DNA of 64,000 nt from Melieria omissa (taxonomy: Eukaryota; Arthropoda; Insecta; Diptera; Ulidiidae), in assembly GCA_963971225.1 (NCBI GenBank), contig OZ020269.1:106463486-106527485 (forward strand), written 5' to 3'. Of the stretch, positions 24,301 to 34,919 are shown piece by piece. How positions within the stretch are numbered: the stretch's first letter is position 1; the number at the start of each line of letters is the position of its first letter. The notes below the pieces were generated by a model that was given only the letters and a program-made list of their open reading frames with translations, was not told the DNA's origin and searched no databases. Made by a program: the position numbers and the translations under genes.

Positions 24301-27300
24301 TGAAAGGGCTAAACACTCCACATGTTAAAGCTTTTCTTCGATAAAGGTGACTAAAACATTTGAATGGTTTTTTTGGCGTAAGAAGATAGATTTTTTTTTT
24401 GCTAAGAAAACTTTTCAGACAGTTTTGTGATTGTTTGAATCAGTTTTGTTTGACTGTCAAACTCTAATATTTTTCAAAGACTAAATACTCCACAAACTTT
24501 CCTTGATAAATTCCTGAAAATGTGAATAGTCAGCCAATCACGTCCAATTTTGCATCAAACATCGACACCAGTAAAGAGAAAATAAGCCATATTTTACAGT
24601 TTTTCTTTGATAAAGGCGACTGCACATTTGAGAAGTTTTTATGGCGTTAAAAACATACGATTTCGTACTAAGACAACTTCTCAGACAGTTTTCCGATTGC
24701 TTGACTCAGTTTTGTTTGAGCGAGCGTCAAACATGGACACCAGCAAAGAGAGAATAAGATAATGGCTACTAAAAATTTTAATAGTATTTATGGCGTTAGA
24801 AAGATGCTTTCTAAGAAAACTTCTCAGACAGTTTTGTGATTGCTTGACTCAGTATTAGTTGATAGATCGTCAAACAGGAACACTTGAAAATCCTTAATTC
24901 ACATTAGACAGTTTTTGTTCTATAAAGGTGCATGAAAATGTGATAGTGTCTATGGTTCTGACACTGAGACAGCCAATCACTTTTAATGTTATGTCAAACA
25001 TGCTCGCCAGCAAAGAGAAAAGCCATATTTTACAGTTTTTCCTCGATAAAGGCGACCACAAATTTAAATAGATTTTATCGCGTTTGAAAGAGAAGATTTT
25101 TTACTAAGAAAACTTTTCAGACAGTTTTGTGATTGTTTGAATCAGTTTTGTTTGAGCGAGTGTCAAACTCTAATACCTTTCAAACAACATATTTAACAAA
25201 TTTTCCTTCATAAATTACTGAAAATGTGAATAGTCAGCCAATCACTTGCAATTTGGCGTTAAACATGGACACCAGAGAAGAGAGAATGAGCCATGTTTTA
25301 CAGTTTTTTTTGATAAAGCCGACTAAAAATTTGAATAGTGTTTATGACGTTAGAAAGATAAGATTTCTTACTAAGAAAACTTTTCAGACAGTTTTGTAAT
25401 TAGCGTGTGTCAAACACGAATACTTGAATAGACTAAATAATCCACATTTGGCAGAATTCCTTCGATAAATAAATCTATGGTTCTAAAACTATAACAGCCA
25501 GTCATGTACAATTTTGGTTTTTTTGATTCCATTCCAGTAAGTTTGATGTCAAAAATGCGTCAAGTTTTGGAAGGCCAACTGTCGAAAATGTCAATCGAAT
25601 CATAGAAAGTTAAAAATCTATGCAAATTTTGTGGAAATCTATAGAAACTTCGAAACACAGAAATCTTCGAGTCCAACCGTCATGCAAGCACTGTTTCGAT
25701 TGTCCAGAAGTACAAACATTGGACAAAAGACCGTTTGGAACTGCTTGAATAAGTATGGATATAAAAAGAAGTTCGATGTATGGGAGCTAAATGATTGACA
25801 GCAACAACATTTGTAGTTTACTTCGGAAGTGAATTGTAACTGGTGATGAAGAGTAGAGTAAGGAACACCTTCGACAACGTCAAAGAAAATCTGTTGTAGT
25901 CGAATGGTAGTAAGTCGGCGCAAACTGTGGCCAAGCCAGCATTCACAGTAAAGAAGGTTTAGCTTTGTGTTTGATGGGATTGACAACGCATCATTTACTA
26001 TGAGCTGTTTCCCAGAAGTAAAATTTATAATTCCGACCTGTAGTGTCAACATTTGGATCTTCTAAAGGAAGAAATTGTCCAGCATTGGCCAAAAGCAGAG
26101 GAATTGTGTTCCAAGGGGACATCTCCAGGCTAAGCTGGGATACACAACGAATCATCTACTATGAGCTGCTTCCCTGAGGTCAAATTTATAATTCGGACCT
26201 TTAGTGTCAACAATTGGATCTTCTGAAAGGAAGCAATTGTCCAACTTTGGCCAATAGGAGAGGAGTTCTGTTCCAAGGGGACAACTCCAGGTTACACACA
26301 TCGATAGTGACGCGCCAGAAGTCTATGGCGAATACTTTTTCTTCTGAAAAATTTTCCTAAAGAGAAGCTCGATTGCCCCAGTTCTTTGCCAATAGGGAAG
26401 AAAATTTCTATGAGAAATATAATCTTCATAGCCTTTAAAATGGCAACAGATTATAGAACACAAATGGGGCATTCTTTCCATCATTTCTTCAAACAATAAT
26501 TTTAACATCTGCTTGCGCTCTTTGCCCCACAGTGCACTACTCCGCAAGGCCTCTCAAAACAAAAACAAACAAATTGGAAATGCAAAGAAATCTAGCCGTG
26601 CAAATGGCATGCGGCATGTGGCATGCAAGTTACTTGAAGCTGGCAAATTATGTAAAATTAACATGAAGTCATATGCAGAAGTAATGTTAGCGTTGCAGCG
26701 TGCAACTTCCCGTTCGACGAGCTCTTGTTTGCGCTGCTCTACCGCAGTTTACTTTTGGGCATTGAGATTTGAAATTTGGTTGAGCAGTGAACGCAATTTG
26801 CCTGCTGACCAACGCTCCAAAACATTATGCAATGTGACTAGTCTTGGCTTTTTTCTACAATTTTGCATTGTTGACCATTTGTACAGCAAACTAAACAGCA
26901 CAACAACAATGACCACACAATTACAATAAAATCTCAAATGGGCACATTTTTAGCAATTGAAAAGGCTCACAAATTTACATTTAAATTTTCGTGTAGCTTC
27001 TTGCAATTTCTTCGAGATAAGCTTTTAGCATTGTTTATTCTTTTGTTTACCGTTATTATTATTTATGTAAATGTGTCGCCCAATTGTGATTTCAATTGTT
27101 TTGTTGTCGGCTTTTTGTGTGTGTGACGCACGCAGCAGTCAGCAGTCGAGAATGTTCAGATTGTTCGCGATTCATTGGTAACTTTGCACTTTGCTTTTAA
27201 CGCCCACTTGGTTGCCTTGTGTCGCCTGCAGATTTGTCTAGTTTAGTTCAAGTTGGTTCGCATTGTTGTTGTTGTTGTTAGAGCTGCGATTTGTGTCATA

Positions 27301-30300
27301 AATTGAATTAATTTGCGCGCTTTGTGTGTGTGTGTCTGCGTGTGCAACAGCAAAAACTTGCACACGTTCGGCTGACTGCGCTCCCATGGTGCGCGCATGC
27401 AACAAGGCAACAACAACGCTACTCATGGCGATGATTATGATGCGATCGGCGTCTTGTTGATGACTGTGTTGACTGCGGTTATTGCCCACCGCTGCGGCGC
27501 ACTGCAACGCTTGTTACGAGTGTGTGTGTGTGTGTGTGTGTGCACAACCAGATTGATAGATGTTTTTCTTGCATTTGCCGCCACAATTCGAGCACAAGTG
27601 GCAGCGCCAGTTTAATGCGCTTTTGAGGTTATGTTCTACTTGAGAGTGAAGACGGTCACGTTTTTTCTTCACAACGACTGTTATTCATTTTTACATTTTG
27701 TTATTCATTATCAAATAAACCGAATTTGAGTTTTGTTATTGAAAATTAGTCATAAAAACTATTTGCCAAATAAGTTAATCATTTTATTTTATTTGCCAAT
27801 AATCAGCAGAGTTGGTTGGTAGTCATGAAGAAATTATTATTGAATATATATTATTGAATTGATTATAAGAACTAATTACTAATTACTCGTTCATTATTGT
27901 CAAAAAGTAGGCCATAATCACTAATAAATGACTCATAAATCATTAATTTAGTCAAAGCAGCAATTAAAGTTGGTTAAAACCATCAGAGCTAATCATTAAC
28001 TGTACTTAGTCAGTTATTACTACTTAAGTTGATTGTTAATCGTGATTAAGTAATTGCTCATTATTACCATTTAATTAATTAATCGTTAATTATTTTCAAA
28101 TAGTCTGCCATAATCATTAATAAATTACTCATAGATCACTAATTTAGTCAAAGTAGCAATTAAAGTGAGTAACATCATCATAGTTAATCTTTAATTGTGA
28201 GTTACTTAAATTCATAATTGTAATGAAATAAAACAAACGGAACAAATAAGTAATTAATTAGTGTCAACTAGTTAGTCATAATCACGACTATTTATTTATG
28301 TATATGTATTAGTATTTAGTAATATGTATATGTTAAAAAAAATTTGTAATTAGTCAGTGTCAACTAGTTAGTCACAATCAATAGTAAATTATTTAGTCAT
28401 AGTAAAAGTTAATTAATCATTAACTTTGAGTTAGTTAAATTCATAATTGTAATGAAATAGTTACTCATTATCAATGAATATATTAGTAATTAGTCATTGT
28501 CAACTAGTTGGTCATAATCACTACTAAATGATTTACCATAGTTCACCAGAGTTAATCACAAATCATGAGTTAATCATAACCATCACTAAACTAAACTACT
28601 CATTAGTCAATGTTGAATAGTTGTTTAAATGACTGCTAATTGCGTTGGGTAAATGGTTAGTCATAGTCAGTTTATCATAACTACAACTAAATGAACTAAT
28701 TAGCAAGTAATTAAATGATCAAAATCACAATTGTGATTAAATAGTTACCCAATATTACTACTAAACAAAAAAAGTAATTAGACATTGTCAACTAGTTGGT
28801 CATAATCACTACTAGAAGCGATTAAAGGTGTTGAAAACTATCAGAGTTCATTATAATCTCAGAGTTAATTATAATAATCACTAAGTAAACTAGTCAGTAG
28901 GCACTGTCAACTAGTTGACCATAATCACAATTAAATATTTTAATCATAGTAGTGATTATAGTTGGTTAGTTGGTTAAAAAGTAGTAATTAGTCAGTGTCA
29001 ACTAGTTAGTCATGATCGAATGATTTAGTCATAGTAGTGATTGTAGAAAAATTCGTAATTAATTTCTTAAGTTTTTGCGTTTTAGTTTTTAAATTCCAAT
29101 TTTAAATTTTAAATTTCATTTGTTTTTCATTTAAGTTTTTTATATTTTTTTAATTCTAAATTTGTAAGTTTTTCATTGCAATTTCTCTTTTTAAAACTTT
29201 TCATTAAACAATTTTTATTTATAACTTCTTGTTTTTGGATTAAAAAAAAATAAAAACATATGATTTTTTCAACGTTTTAAATTTTCGGTTTTTATTTTAA
29301 TTTATACCCTAATTTTGGTTTTAGTTATTGTTTTATTTTAGTTTAGTTTATTTTTTATTTGAAGTAAATTTTCTTATCCAGTTTTAGCTCGGCACAAATG
29401 CGACCAAAACGGTAGCAATGAACTTCGCAACAGTTCAACGAAACTCTGCACATTACCATTCCACATGATGACAGTTAAAACGTCAATTGGCGCATTGGGA
29501 AAGTCAAATTGTATTAATGACAAATTTGTGGTATTTAGTTTTTGTGATTATCCCACAGTTGTTGTGGTTATGGTCGATCGCAAACTGCGAAGCTTACAAG
29601 TGATAAATACACACAAATGCCACAAATTGCCGTTTTTAGTAAGCAATGAAAATGAAATCATAGCAACGACAATAATAAAAAATATATATAAAATAGTAAA
29701 TGATCGGAGAGATTAGCAATTTAAGGCAAAATACTAAATGACTCGAACAGCGAGTCTGGTGAAGTTAATTCAAAGTGAAAGAAAGTAATTAGTCAACAAT
29801 AAAAAACAAAAATTAAAATATTTACAGCAAACATTTTTCTTTTTTAAGAAAACCCAATCAAAATAGTTAAATGCGTGAAAATTGTGAAAATAAATCAAAG
29901 CAGAAATCAAGTTGCTGCCACAAACGGCTTTGGCCAAGAAACAGTGTGGCAAGAGTGCATTGAGTCAACTGCACACGGGGCCAGAGTTGCATTAGTTGCC
30001 ACTTTTGACACTGTTTTGCCGCTTCGCTGGTCATAAAGATGTGGTAAATAGATGCCGCCGATGTCAACAACAAATGAAATCGGCAATTTTTGTTGCCATA
30101 TTCAGTGAGTCATATAAGTAATTGTTACAAAAATTATAGCCAAAACTGGGACTGGAATTATGAGATTATTTTTTGAGATGCCGGCAGCAATTATTCAGCG
30201 TTTAGTTGTATTTTTAAACATTTTCAGTTGAGTAAATTTATAAATATTTGATTTAAAAATATAAAACTTTAATAAATATGAAAATAGATTTGCATAAGCT

Positions 30301-33300
30301 GAGCGTAATCCGAGTACTTGCGTCACTAGTCTGACACCTCCCATATGGTCTAGTGGCTAGGATATCTGGCTTTCACCCAGAAGGCCCGGGTTCGATTCCC
30401 GGTATGGGAATTAACATTTTTTTTACTAATCCCTAGAAACAGTATTGTTTTCACTTTTTCAAATTTGCAAAGTGCAAATTTGTTCATAATTTCTGTTCGT
30501 TCAAAATGTTTACATCATACAACCCAAATTCATAGCAGCAACGTTCAAGCATTCATGACGCCAGCTAAGCAAACAAATTGCTCAACTAAAAACATTCGAC
30601 ACGGCCATTTGTCAACACTTTTCCTTTCTGCCCGTCACCAGCTATAAAGTTATTAAATATTGCACAACAACAAAAATGTACACAAATTGTAAAAAATGTT
30701 TAAATGCCGGAAAAGCGTGCAACATTGCTGCATCGCACAATTTGCGCGTTTAATGGCCAAAGCGTCTAATTCACTTGTTGTCGCTTAATTTTCTTCTTTG
30801 TTTGCGATTTTTTGGCGCTTTTTAGTTTTCTGTTTCTCTGTAATAAATATTCGCCATAGTTAAAAAAAATTGCTGTGTACTCATTTGAAAAAGTTCACTG
30901 CCATTGCATAATCACCATTGGTTTGTTGTTGTTTTAATCTGTGCAAATCTTGACATTTCGGTTTTGAACTTCAACCGTTTTGCTCACTGGCGACACATAC
31001 ATAAGTACAACCGAATGGAAATATGTATTTATGTACATACAATTATATAAACAATGTACATAGCTGAGCGCCTTCAAATATTTGCCTATGTGATACTTTT
31101 AGTTTGACGCATAATTTATGCGAATAAAATTTCTATACATAGAGCAAAATTATAGCAATTTCAACAGACGACTTGAAATGGTTGTCAACACTGATGTTTG
31201 CACAGCGCTTTAGTTGGTAGAAATGTAGGACCAATTACCTAATGATTTCAATGTCTAATTGACTAAATACATTTGAAATGAAACAAATGAAATGCCTTTA
31301 TGACTAACAATTATTGACTTTAATCGTGAGAATGTGATTATTTATTTATTTATTTGATTAGGAGTGCTTAAATAATTTGGCAACATTATAACTTGGTAAA
31401 TTAGTCATAAGCCAAAAAATTATTTGCCAAACAAGTTAGTCATTTTATTTTATTTGATTATAATCAACAGAGTTGGTCAGTAGTCGTAAAGAAATAACAA
31501 TTATTAATTGATTATTAATTGATTATAATATATAATTACTATTTCTATACTAATTAGTAAATAGTCACTGTTAAATTTTTGGCCAAAATTACTTTTTACA
31601 TATTAAGCCATTTATAATTACTTAAGTTGATCGTTAATCGTGATTAAATAATTAATCATTATTACTATTTAATTAATTAGTCGTTAATTATTGTCAAAAA
31701 GTAGGCTATAATCACTAATATATGACTCATAGATCACTAAATCAGTCAAAGTAGCAATTAAAGTTGGTTAAAACCATAAGATTTAATCATTAACTGTACT
31801 TAGTCAGTTATTACTACTTAAATTGATTGTTAATCGTGATTAAGTAATTGCTCATTATTACCATTTAATTAATTAATCGTTAATTATTTTCAAAAAGTTG
31901 GCCATAATCATTAATAAATGACTCATAGATCACTAATTTAGTCAAAGTAGCAATTAAAGTTGGTTAAAACCATCAGAGTTAATCATTAACTGTGAGTTAC
32001 TTAAATTCATAATTGTAATGAAATAGTCACTCATTATCACTAAACAAATTAGTCGTTAATAAGCGTCAACTAGTTGTTCACTATGTAGTAGTGATTATAA
32101 AAAATTAGTAATAATTCAGTGTTTACTAGTTAGTCACAATCAATAGTAAATTATTTAGTCATAGCAGCGATTATAGCTGGTTAAAACCATCAGAGTTTAT
32201 CATTAACTTTGAGTTAGTAAAAATAAAAATTGTAATGAAATAGTCACTCATTATTACTAAACAAATTAGTAATTAATTAGTGCCAACTAGTTAGTCATAA
32301 AGAGTCATAATATAATAAAAAAATTAGTAATTAGTCAGTGTCAACTAGTTAGTCACAATCAATAGTAAATTATTTAGTCATATTAGCGATTATAGCGGGT
32401 TAAAACCATCAGAGTAATCAATAACTTTGTGTTAGACAAATGCATAATTGTAATGAAATAGTCACTCATCATCAATGAATATCTAACTAATAAGTCATTA
32501 TCAACTAGTGGGTCATGATCCCTACTAAATGATTTACCAGAGTTCACCAGAGTTAATCATAAGCCATAAACCTAGTCACTTAGTCACTGTTAAATAGATG
32601 TTTAAAATGACTGATAATTGAGTTGGTCACTAATTGCAATTAAATGGTTAGTCATAATCGGTTAGTCATAACTGCAACTAAATAAACTAGCAAGTAATTA
32701 AATAATCAAAATCACAATTGTGATTGAATAGTTACTCAATATCACTACTAAATAAATTAGTCATTTGACATTGTCAACTAGTTGGTCATAATTACTACTG
32801 AATGATTTAGTCATAGAATCGATTAGAGTTGATGAAAACCATCAGAGTTCAATAAAATCTGAGAGTTAATCATAATAATCACTAAGTAAACTAGTCATTA
32901 GTCACTGTTAACTAATTAACCATAATCACTATTAAATAGTTTTAGATCATACTTGATTAAAAAAGTAGTAATTAGTCAGTGTCAACTAGTTAGTTATGAA
33001 CACTATTAAATGATTTAGTCATAAAATTGATAAAAAACAATTAGTAATTAGTCAGTGTCAACTAGGTGTTCATAATCACTACTAAATGATTTAGTAATAG
33101 TGATTACAGTTAAAACCACCAGAATTAATCATAATTATCACTAAGTAAACTAGTCATTAGTCATCGTTAAATATTTTAAAATGACTGTTAATTGAGTTGG
33201 TCACTAATCGCGACTAAATGGTTAATCATAGTCAATTAGTCATAATTACAACTAAATGAACTAGTTAACAATTAATTAGATGCCCATCGTTAAATAGCCT

Positions 33301-34807
33301 TTTTAGACATGAGTCAGTCATTAACTATTCGAGTTCATTCCAAATATTATTTCAAATAGTTGTTCATAATTGCACTTACATAACTTAGTCAGAAGTGATT
33401 TTTTTGTTTTTCACTCAATCAATAGTATTTCAATTCCTTAACTAATCAATTAGTAGCTTATTCCACTTTTAAGTCATAATCTAACATCTATTGTGATTTA
33501 GTTTTTATATATTTGGGTTTGTTGAATAAATTGTTTGACGTGGATTGTGTAATCACTTTAAAATAATTGTTCTTATTTTCCACTTACGACTAAAACATTT
33601 GTGTTTTAAATTTGTATTAACTATTCAGATTCAATTTATTGAATATGAAATAAATACATTAATTAAAAGATATATTTAATTAATTTAAAATTATTTGAAG
33701 CTCACCTGGTCGCGTTATGCGTCCCACATTGAAGCGGTGTGTATAGTTGACTTTGAAATATGTTTCTACAATTGCACGTTCAGCCTTTCCCTCTCCATTA
33801 ACCGGTGAGAATAAATATTCGGGATCGATTTGATATTTTAATTGTTGATAACTGAAATGATGTTAAATATAATTAATAAAGTGATTAAGGGAGTTTTAGT
33901 TCAAGAAAGTAATAGAAGTGAAGTTGGTTTAGTAGTTCGTGCCTGCCATCTGGATATTAAATTATAAAGAAGTACAAATCTTCATAAAAATCTTTCTAGT
34001 TCTAAGTGTGGATTGTCCAGTATTGTTTAGGAAAAAATGGATTAACAAAACCATCATCTTTCATTATGAGAAAGGCGCCTTACTGGAAGCTAACTAAAAG
34101 GAAGCAGAAGTCGCGGATGACCAAAAAACAACTGGAAAAGGATTCTAGGCGAACTAAATGCAGTTAGATGGAAAAGCCTTGTTGAGATCCTATGCTTCCA
34201 AGTGGAGTGAATAAGAGGAACAATTAACAATTAATGGCTTAGAGAGTTGAAGAATCAGTCACTTCTATCTTTCTATTTAAGAATGGATCATCGGATATCA
34301 AACTGTGAGTTTGTTTTTCATGGAATTGTTGGATAAAAGACTTCGAAAACGTATTGTCTGAAGTAATATGACAAGCACATTTGAAATTAAAGGGAAGATG
34401 ATTGATTGATAGACTGATTGTGGAATATAATTTAAATTATTGGAATGCCTCAATTCAAGATTTGTGACTAACCTTTATCAAGCTCTCTTTAATTAAAAAT
34501 TCAGTTTGCATTTTGATCAAATGTAAGAAGTTAGAGTTTTCAATCACAATTTCCCTGTTTCTTTCATATATTTTCAAAACTCGTTATTACACGCTGTCCA
34601 TCTCTCTTCAATTACAAATTCAGTTCACATTTGGACCCACTAAACTTAAATAAAAAGTAAAAGATTCACTTACCCAGTTATGCACAGCATTGACAACAGC
34701 ACCGGCACAATGATAAAGTAGCCAGGATGCTTTGCTATGAAGACGCCCAAATGGTAAAAAGTCTTATTCAGCATTTTATCCACCAAATAGACACCGTTGC
34801 ACGTCAT
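13496..34807 (-). CDS. Ptr: Patched-related transmembrane protein (SSD/RND family), nine coding exons, 1182 aa
   Basis: Orthologue of Drosophila Patched-related, a 12-pass plasma-membrane protein of the Patched/Dispatched/NPC1 (RND permease) family. Coding exons are 33706-33851, 34674-34807, 22069-22283, 21813-21994, 21523-21702, 19708-19871, 19307-19645, 15437-15750 and 13496-15370 (the 34674-34807 exon is first). They total 3549 nt and every phase joins. TM1 is at about 30-45, then a luminal domain. The sterol-sensing block (TM2-6) is at about 268-430 with GIDDTF at 343-348, TM7 at about 507-525, and TM8-12 at about 707-857 with GFSVDF at 770-775. The paired acidic residues in TM4 and TM10 are those used for cation coupling in RND proteins. 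A tail of about 320 residues, rich in Ser, Arg and Gln, ends with PPTY (1171-1174), a WW-ligand motif also used by Patched for Nedd4-type ligases. The ATG follows an acceptor directly, so the 5' UTR lies elsewhere. Confidence 0.95.
15371..15436 (-). other. Ptr: 66-nt GC-AG intron of Ptr
   Basis: It begins GCAAGC and ends CTCTCTTTCTTAG on the minus strand. The exon-side AG and the AAGC that follow the GC fit the strong-pairing consensus expected of GC donors. No GT within reach preserves the frame: reading through adds a short in-frame stretch that lacks conservation-like character. Confidence 0.88.
15437..15750 (-). CDS. Ptr: Ptr exon 8 (TM7), with a GC splice donor
   Basis: 314 nt, residues 454-558, between a TTGCAG acceptor and a CAG|GCAAGC donor. 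The donor is GC rather than GT, and only this junction keeps phase 0 into exon 9. The exon carries the cytosolic linker and TM7 (KIFIILIFATYLAGACYGV). Confidence 0.95.
16130..17220 (-). mobile_element. LINE fragment: decayed RNase H and C-terminal zinc knuckle
   Basis: Minus-strand remnants of a non-LTR retrotransposon ORF2, inside Ptr intron 7. Order on the minus strand: an RNase H start with NDGSKMDEGTEAG (about 17060-17130), middle pieces with stops and frame changes, then RQLDGYITGHCAIRSML and CGRCRDEKGVETIQHFLCHC (16330-16500), the C-x2-C-x8-H-x4-C type tail common to I/R1/jockey-like elements with RNase H. The 3' end at about 16130 has a CCTAACCCAAC-type terminus. It is inactive because of multiple stops and frameshifts. 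A GC-richer stretch at 17280-17530 may be a further piece. Confidence 0.8.
17531..19300. other. Remainder of Ptr intron 7, no gene recognised
   Basis: Mixed-composition intron sequence. It includes a 39-bp direct repetition of GACTACATTGATGACTGAAA near 17790-17840. Frames of 65-118 codons at 18170-18660 and 18800-19200 show no domain. Confidence 0.5.
19307..19645 (-). CDS. Ptr: Ptr exon 7 (TM4-TM6 of the sterol-sensing domain)
   Basis: 339 nt, residues 341-453, acceptor TTTTTCAG and donor AAG|GTGAGT. It carries the key GIGIDDTFVMLAGWRR motif of TM4 with the two adjacent Asp residues, then TSLTDLISFWIG (TM5) and TM6. It is separated from exon 6 by a 62-nt intron. Confidence 0.96.
19708..19871 (-). 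CDS. Ptr: Ptr exon 6 (TM3 and start of TM4)
   Basis: 164 nt, residues 286-340, acceptor ATTACAG and donor ATTG|GTATGC. It encodes VITCMMGD, WLGLMGNISAIMATCAAFGLAMYCG and the beginning of TM4. Confidence 0.96.
19900..21490. repeat. Degenerate repeat in Ptr intron 5
   Basis: The phrases ACTGTTCTCACTTGTTTAAA, CACTGTTGTTACATCTAAAA and CTTAATATTTGAGTACTTTA recur near 20150, 20300, 20575, 20929 and 21300. Shorter ACTGTTCCCAC words lie between. Spacing is about 150-370 bp, so it is an irregular tandem family. Confidence 0.75.
20652..20832. mobile_element. Candidate 181-bp MITE with TA target duplication
   Basis: It interrupts the intron repeat. The left end CAGAGTGGCGCGAAAGTCC and the reverse complement of the right end CAAGGTGGTGCAAGAGTTTCC match imperfectly, and each side is followed by TA. 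Inside is a CATT microsatellite. The TA flanks suggest a Tc1/mariner-type MITE. Confidence 0.4.
21523..21702 (-). CDS. Ptr: Ptr exon 5 (end of ectodomain 1, TM2)
   Basis: 180 nt, residues 226-285, acceptor TTCGCAG and donor TAG|GTAAGA. It ends in the hydrophobic stretch VVPYFGSTFLLMALF, the first helix of the sterol-sensing domain. Confidence 0.95.
21813..21994 (-). CDS. Ptr: Ptr exon 4 (ectodomain 1)
   Basis: 182 nt, residues 166-225, acceptor TTTGCAG and donor AAA|GTGAGT. It encodes FPIMFNPVTWDAHAFPVFFGG, a stretch typical of the Patched-related first extracellular loop. Confidence 0.95.
22069..22283 (-). CDS. Ptr: Ptr exon 3 (ectodomain 1)
   Basis: 215 nt, residues 94-165, acceptor CTTTCAG and donor GAT|GTATGT. 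It contains RFGRVIVIPKDGDDNMLR, an N-A-T sequon and a pair of cysteines (ACARWENEC) likely bridged outside the cell. Confidence 0.95.
22284..23880. other. Left part of the 11.4-kb Ptr intron 2, no gene recognised
   Basis: Intron sequence without a supported gene. A 92-codon frame at 23610-23888 runs into the first satellite unit and has no domain. Confidence 0.5.
23885..25450. repeat. About 172-bp tandem satellite in Ptr intron 2
   Basis: Units share CTTCTCAGACAGTTTTGTGA, TTGCTTGACTCAGTTTTGTT, TGAGCGAGCGTCAAACATGG, ACACCAGCAAAGAGAGAATA and AGCCATATTTTACAGTTTTT. Starts of the first phrase near 23893, 24065, 24236 and 24409 give a 171-173 bp period. Later units (24677, 24821, 25107, 25378) are shortened or extended. 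Confidence 0.88.
25650..26500 (+). pseudogene. Strongly decayed mariner-type transposase remnant
   Basis: Plus-strand fragments in shifting frames match the order of a mariner transposase of the type with KKKFDVW, then a QTVAKPAFTVKKVLLCVWWD-like core (about 25920-25985), IIYYEL (near 26000), and a C-terminal LPLKWQQIIEHKWG piece (about 26430-26470). The YYEL...NSDL segment occurs twice (about 25985-26100 and 26140-26290), so the remnant is partly duplicated. Many stops and frameshifts make it dead. It is a different lineage from the element at 48.8-50.1 kb. Confidence 0.6.
26501..27689. other. Ptr intron 2 stretch, no gene recognised
   Basis: Mixed sequence with a (GT) microsatellite at 27520-27542, a (TTG)n run near 27265 and a relatively GC-rich patch at 27130-27610. 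No domain is seen in any frame. Confidence 0.5.
27690..29050. repeat. Degenerate repeat block F1 (GTCAACTAGTT family)
   Basis: Built from repeating phrases AGTCAGTGTCAACTAGTTAG, TCATAATCACTACTAAATGA and TTAAAACCATCAGAGTTAAT. Its left 350 bp is a close paralogue of the start of the second block at 31.38-32.04 kb, including flanking unique words such as TTTGCCAAATAAGTTAATCA. Confidence 0.85.
29051..30300. other. Ptr intron 2 stretch left of the tRNA, no gene recognised
   Basis: AT-rich sequence up to about 29370, then mixed sequence. No frame has domain support. Confidence 0.5.
30339..30410 (+). tRNA. tRNA-Glu (anticodon UUC)
   Basis: A complete 72-nt cloverleaf without an intron. The acceptor stem TCCCATA pairs with TATGGGA, the discriminator is A, and the anticodon loop is CTTTCAC with anticodon TTC. 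The A box is TGGTCTAGTGG, the B box GGTTCGATTCC and the T arm CCGGG/CCCGG. A run of eight T follows from about 30417, the RNA polymerase III terminator. It lies inside Ptr intron 2 on the opposite strand, between two paralogous repeat blocks. All arms pair, so it should be functional. Confidence 0.98.
30425..31319. other. Ptr intron 2 stretch right of the tRNA, no gene recognised
   Basis: No supported gene. Runs of ATGTA/TACAT words occur near 31010-31065. Confidence 0.5.
31320..33420. repeat. Degenerate repeat block F2 (GTCAACTAGTT family)
   Basis: The same family as the block at 27.7-29.05 kb. The segment 31740-32030 matches 27950-28230 nearly continuously (for example TTGATTGTTAATCGTGATTA and TTGCTCATTATTACCATTTA in both). 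The rest cycles through AGTCAGTGTCAACTAGTTAG, AATCACTACTAAATGATTTA and AACCATCAGAGTTAATCATA. It ends about 290 bp before Ptr exon 2. Confidence 0.85.
33706..33851 (-). CDS. Ptr: Ptr exon 2 (start of ectodomain 1)
   Basis: 146 nt, residues 45-93, acceptor ATTTCAG and donor CAG|GTGAGC. It encodes DPEYLFSPVNGEGKAER, the conserved start of the first extracellular loop, and an N-Y-T sequon. Confidence 0.95.
34100..34210 (+). mobile_element. LINE reverse-transcriptase tail fragment
   Basis: One frame reads G-S-R-S-R-G-stop-PKNNWKRILGELNAVRWKSLVEILC and a stop. This resembles the GRPKxTWRR...RWRxLVxALC tail found at the end of some insect LINE ORF2 proteins. It is a short decayed piece in Ptr intron 1; the family cannot be set. 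Confidence 0.45.
34674..34807 (-). CDS. Ptr: Ptr exon 1 of the coding part (N-terminus, TM1)
   Basis: 134 nt, residues 1-45. The ATG at 34807 is the first base after a TTCTTACAG acceptor, and the exon ends ACTGG|GTAAGT. The protein opens MTCNGVYLVDKMLNKTFYHL and runs into the first membrane helix (GYFIIVPVLLSMLCITG), as expected for the family. An upstream non-coding exon must exist if the acceptor is used. Confidence 0.93.
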
Positions 34808-34919
34808 CTGTAAGAAAGTGACAAGAAAAAAGAAACAAAAAATATACACTCATTGAGAGGAGACTTTGGGTGTCTTAGCTTAGGGGCTAAAGACTAAAAA
34901 TTGCATGCAAATTGTTAAT

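Noticed and set aside
25639..26052. 137-codon minus-strand frame
   Set aside because: Antisense to the decayed mariner remnant, whose plus-strand words are recognisable.
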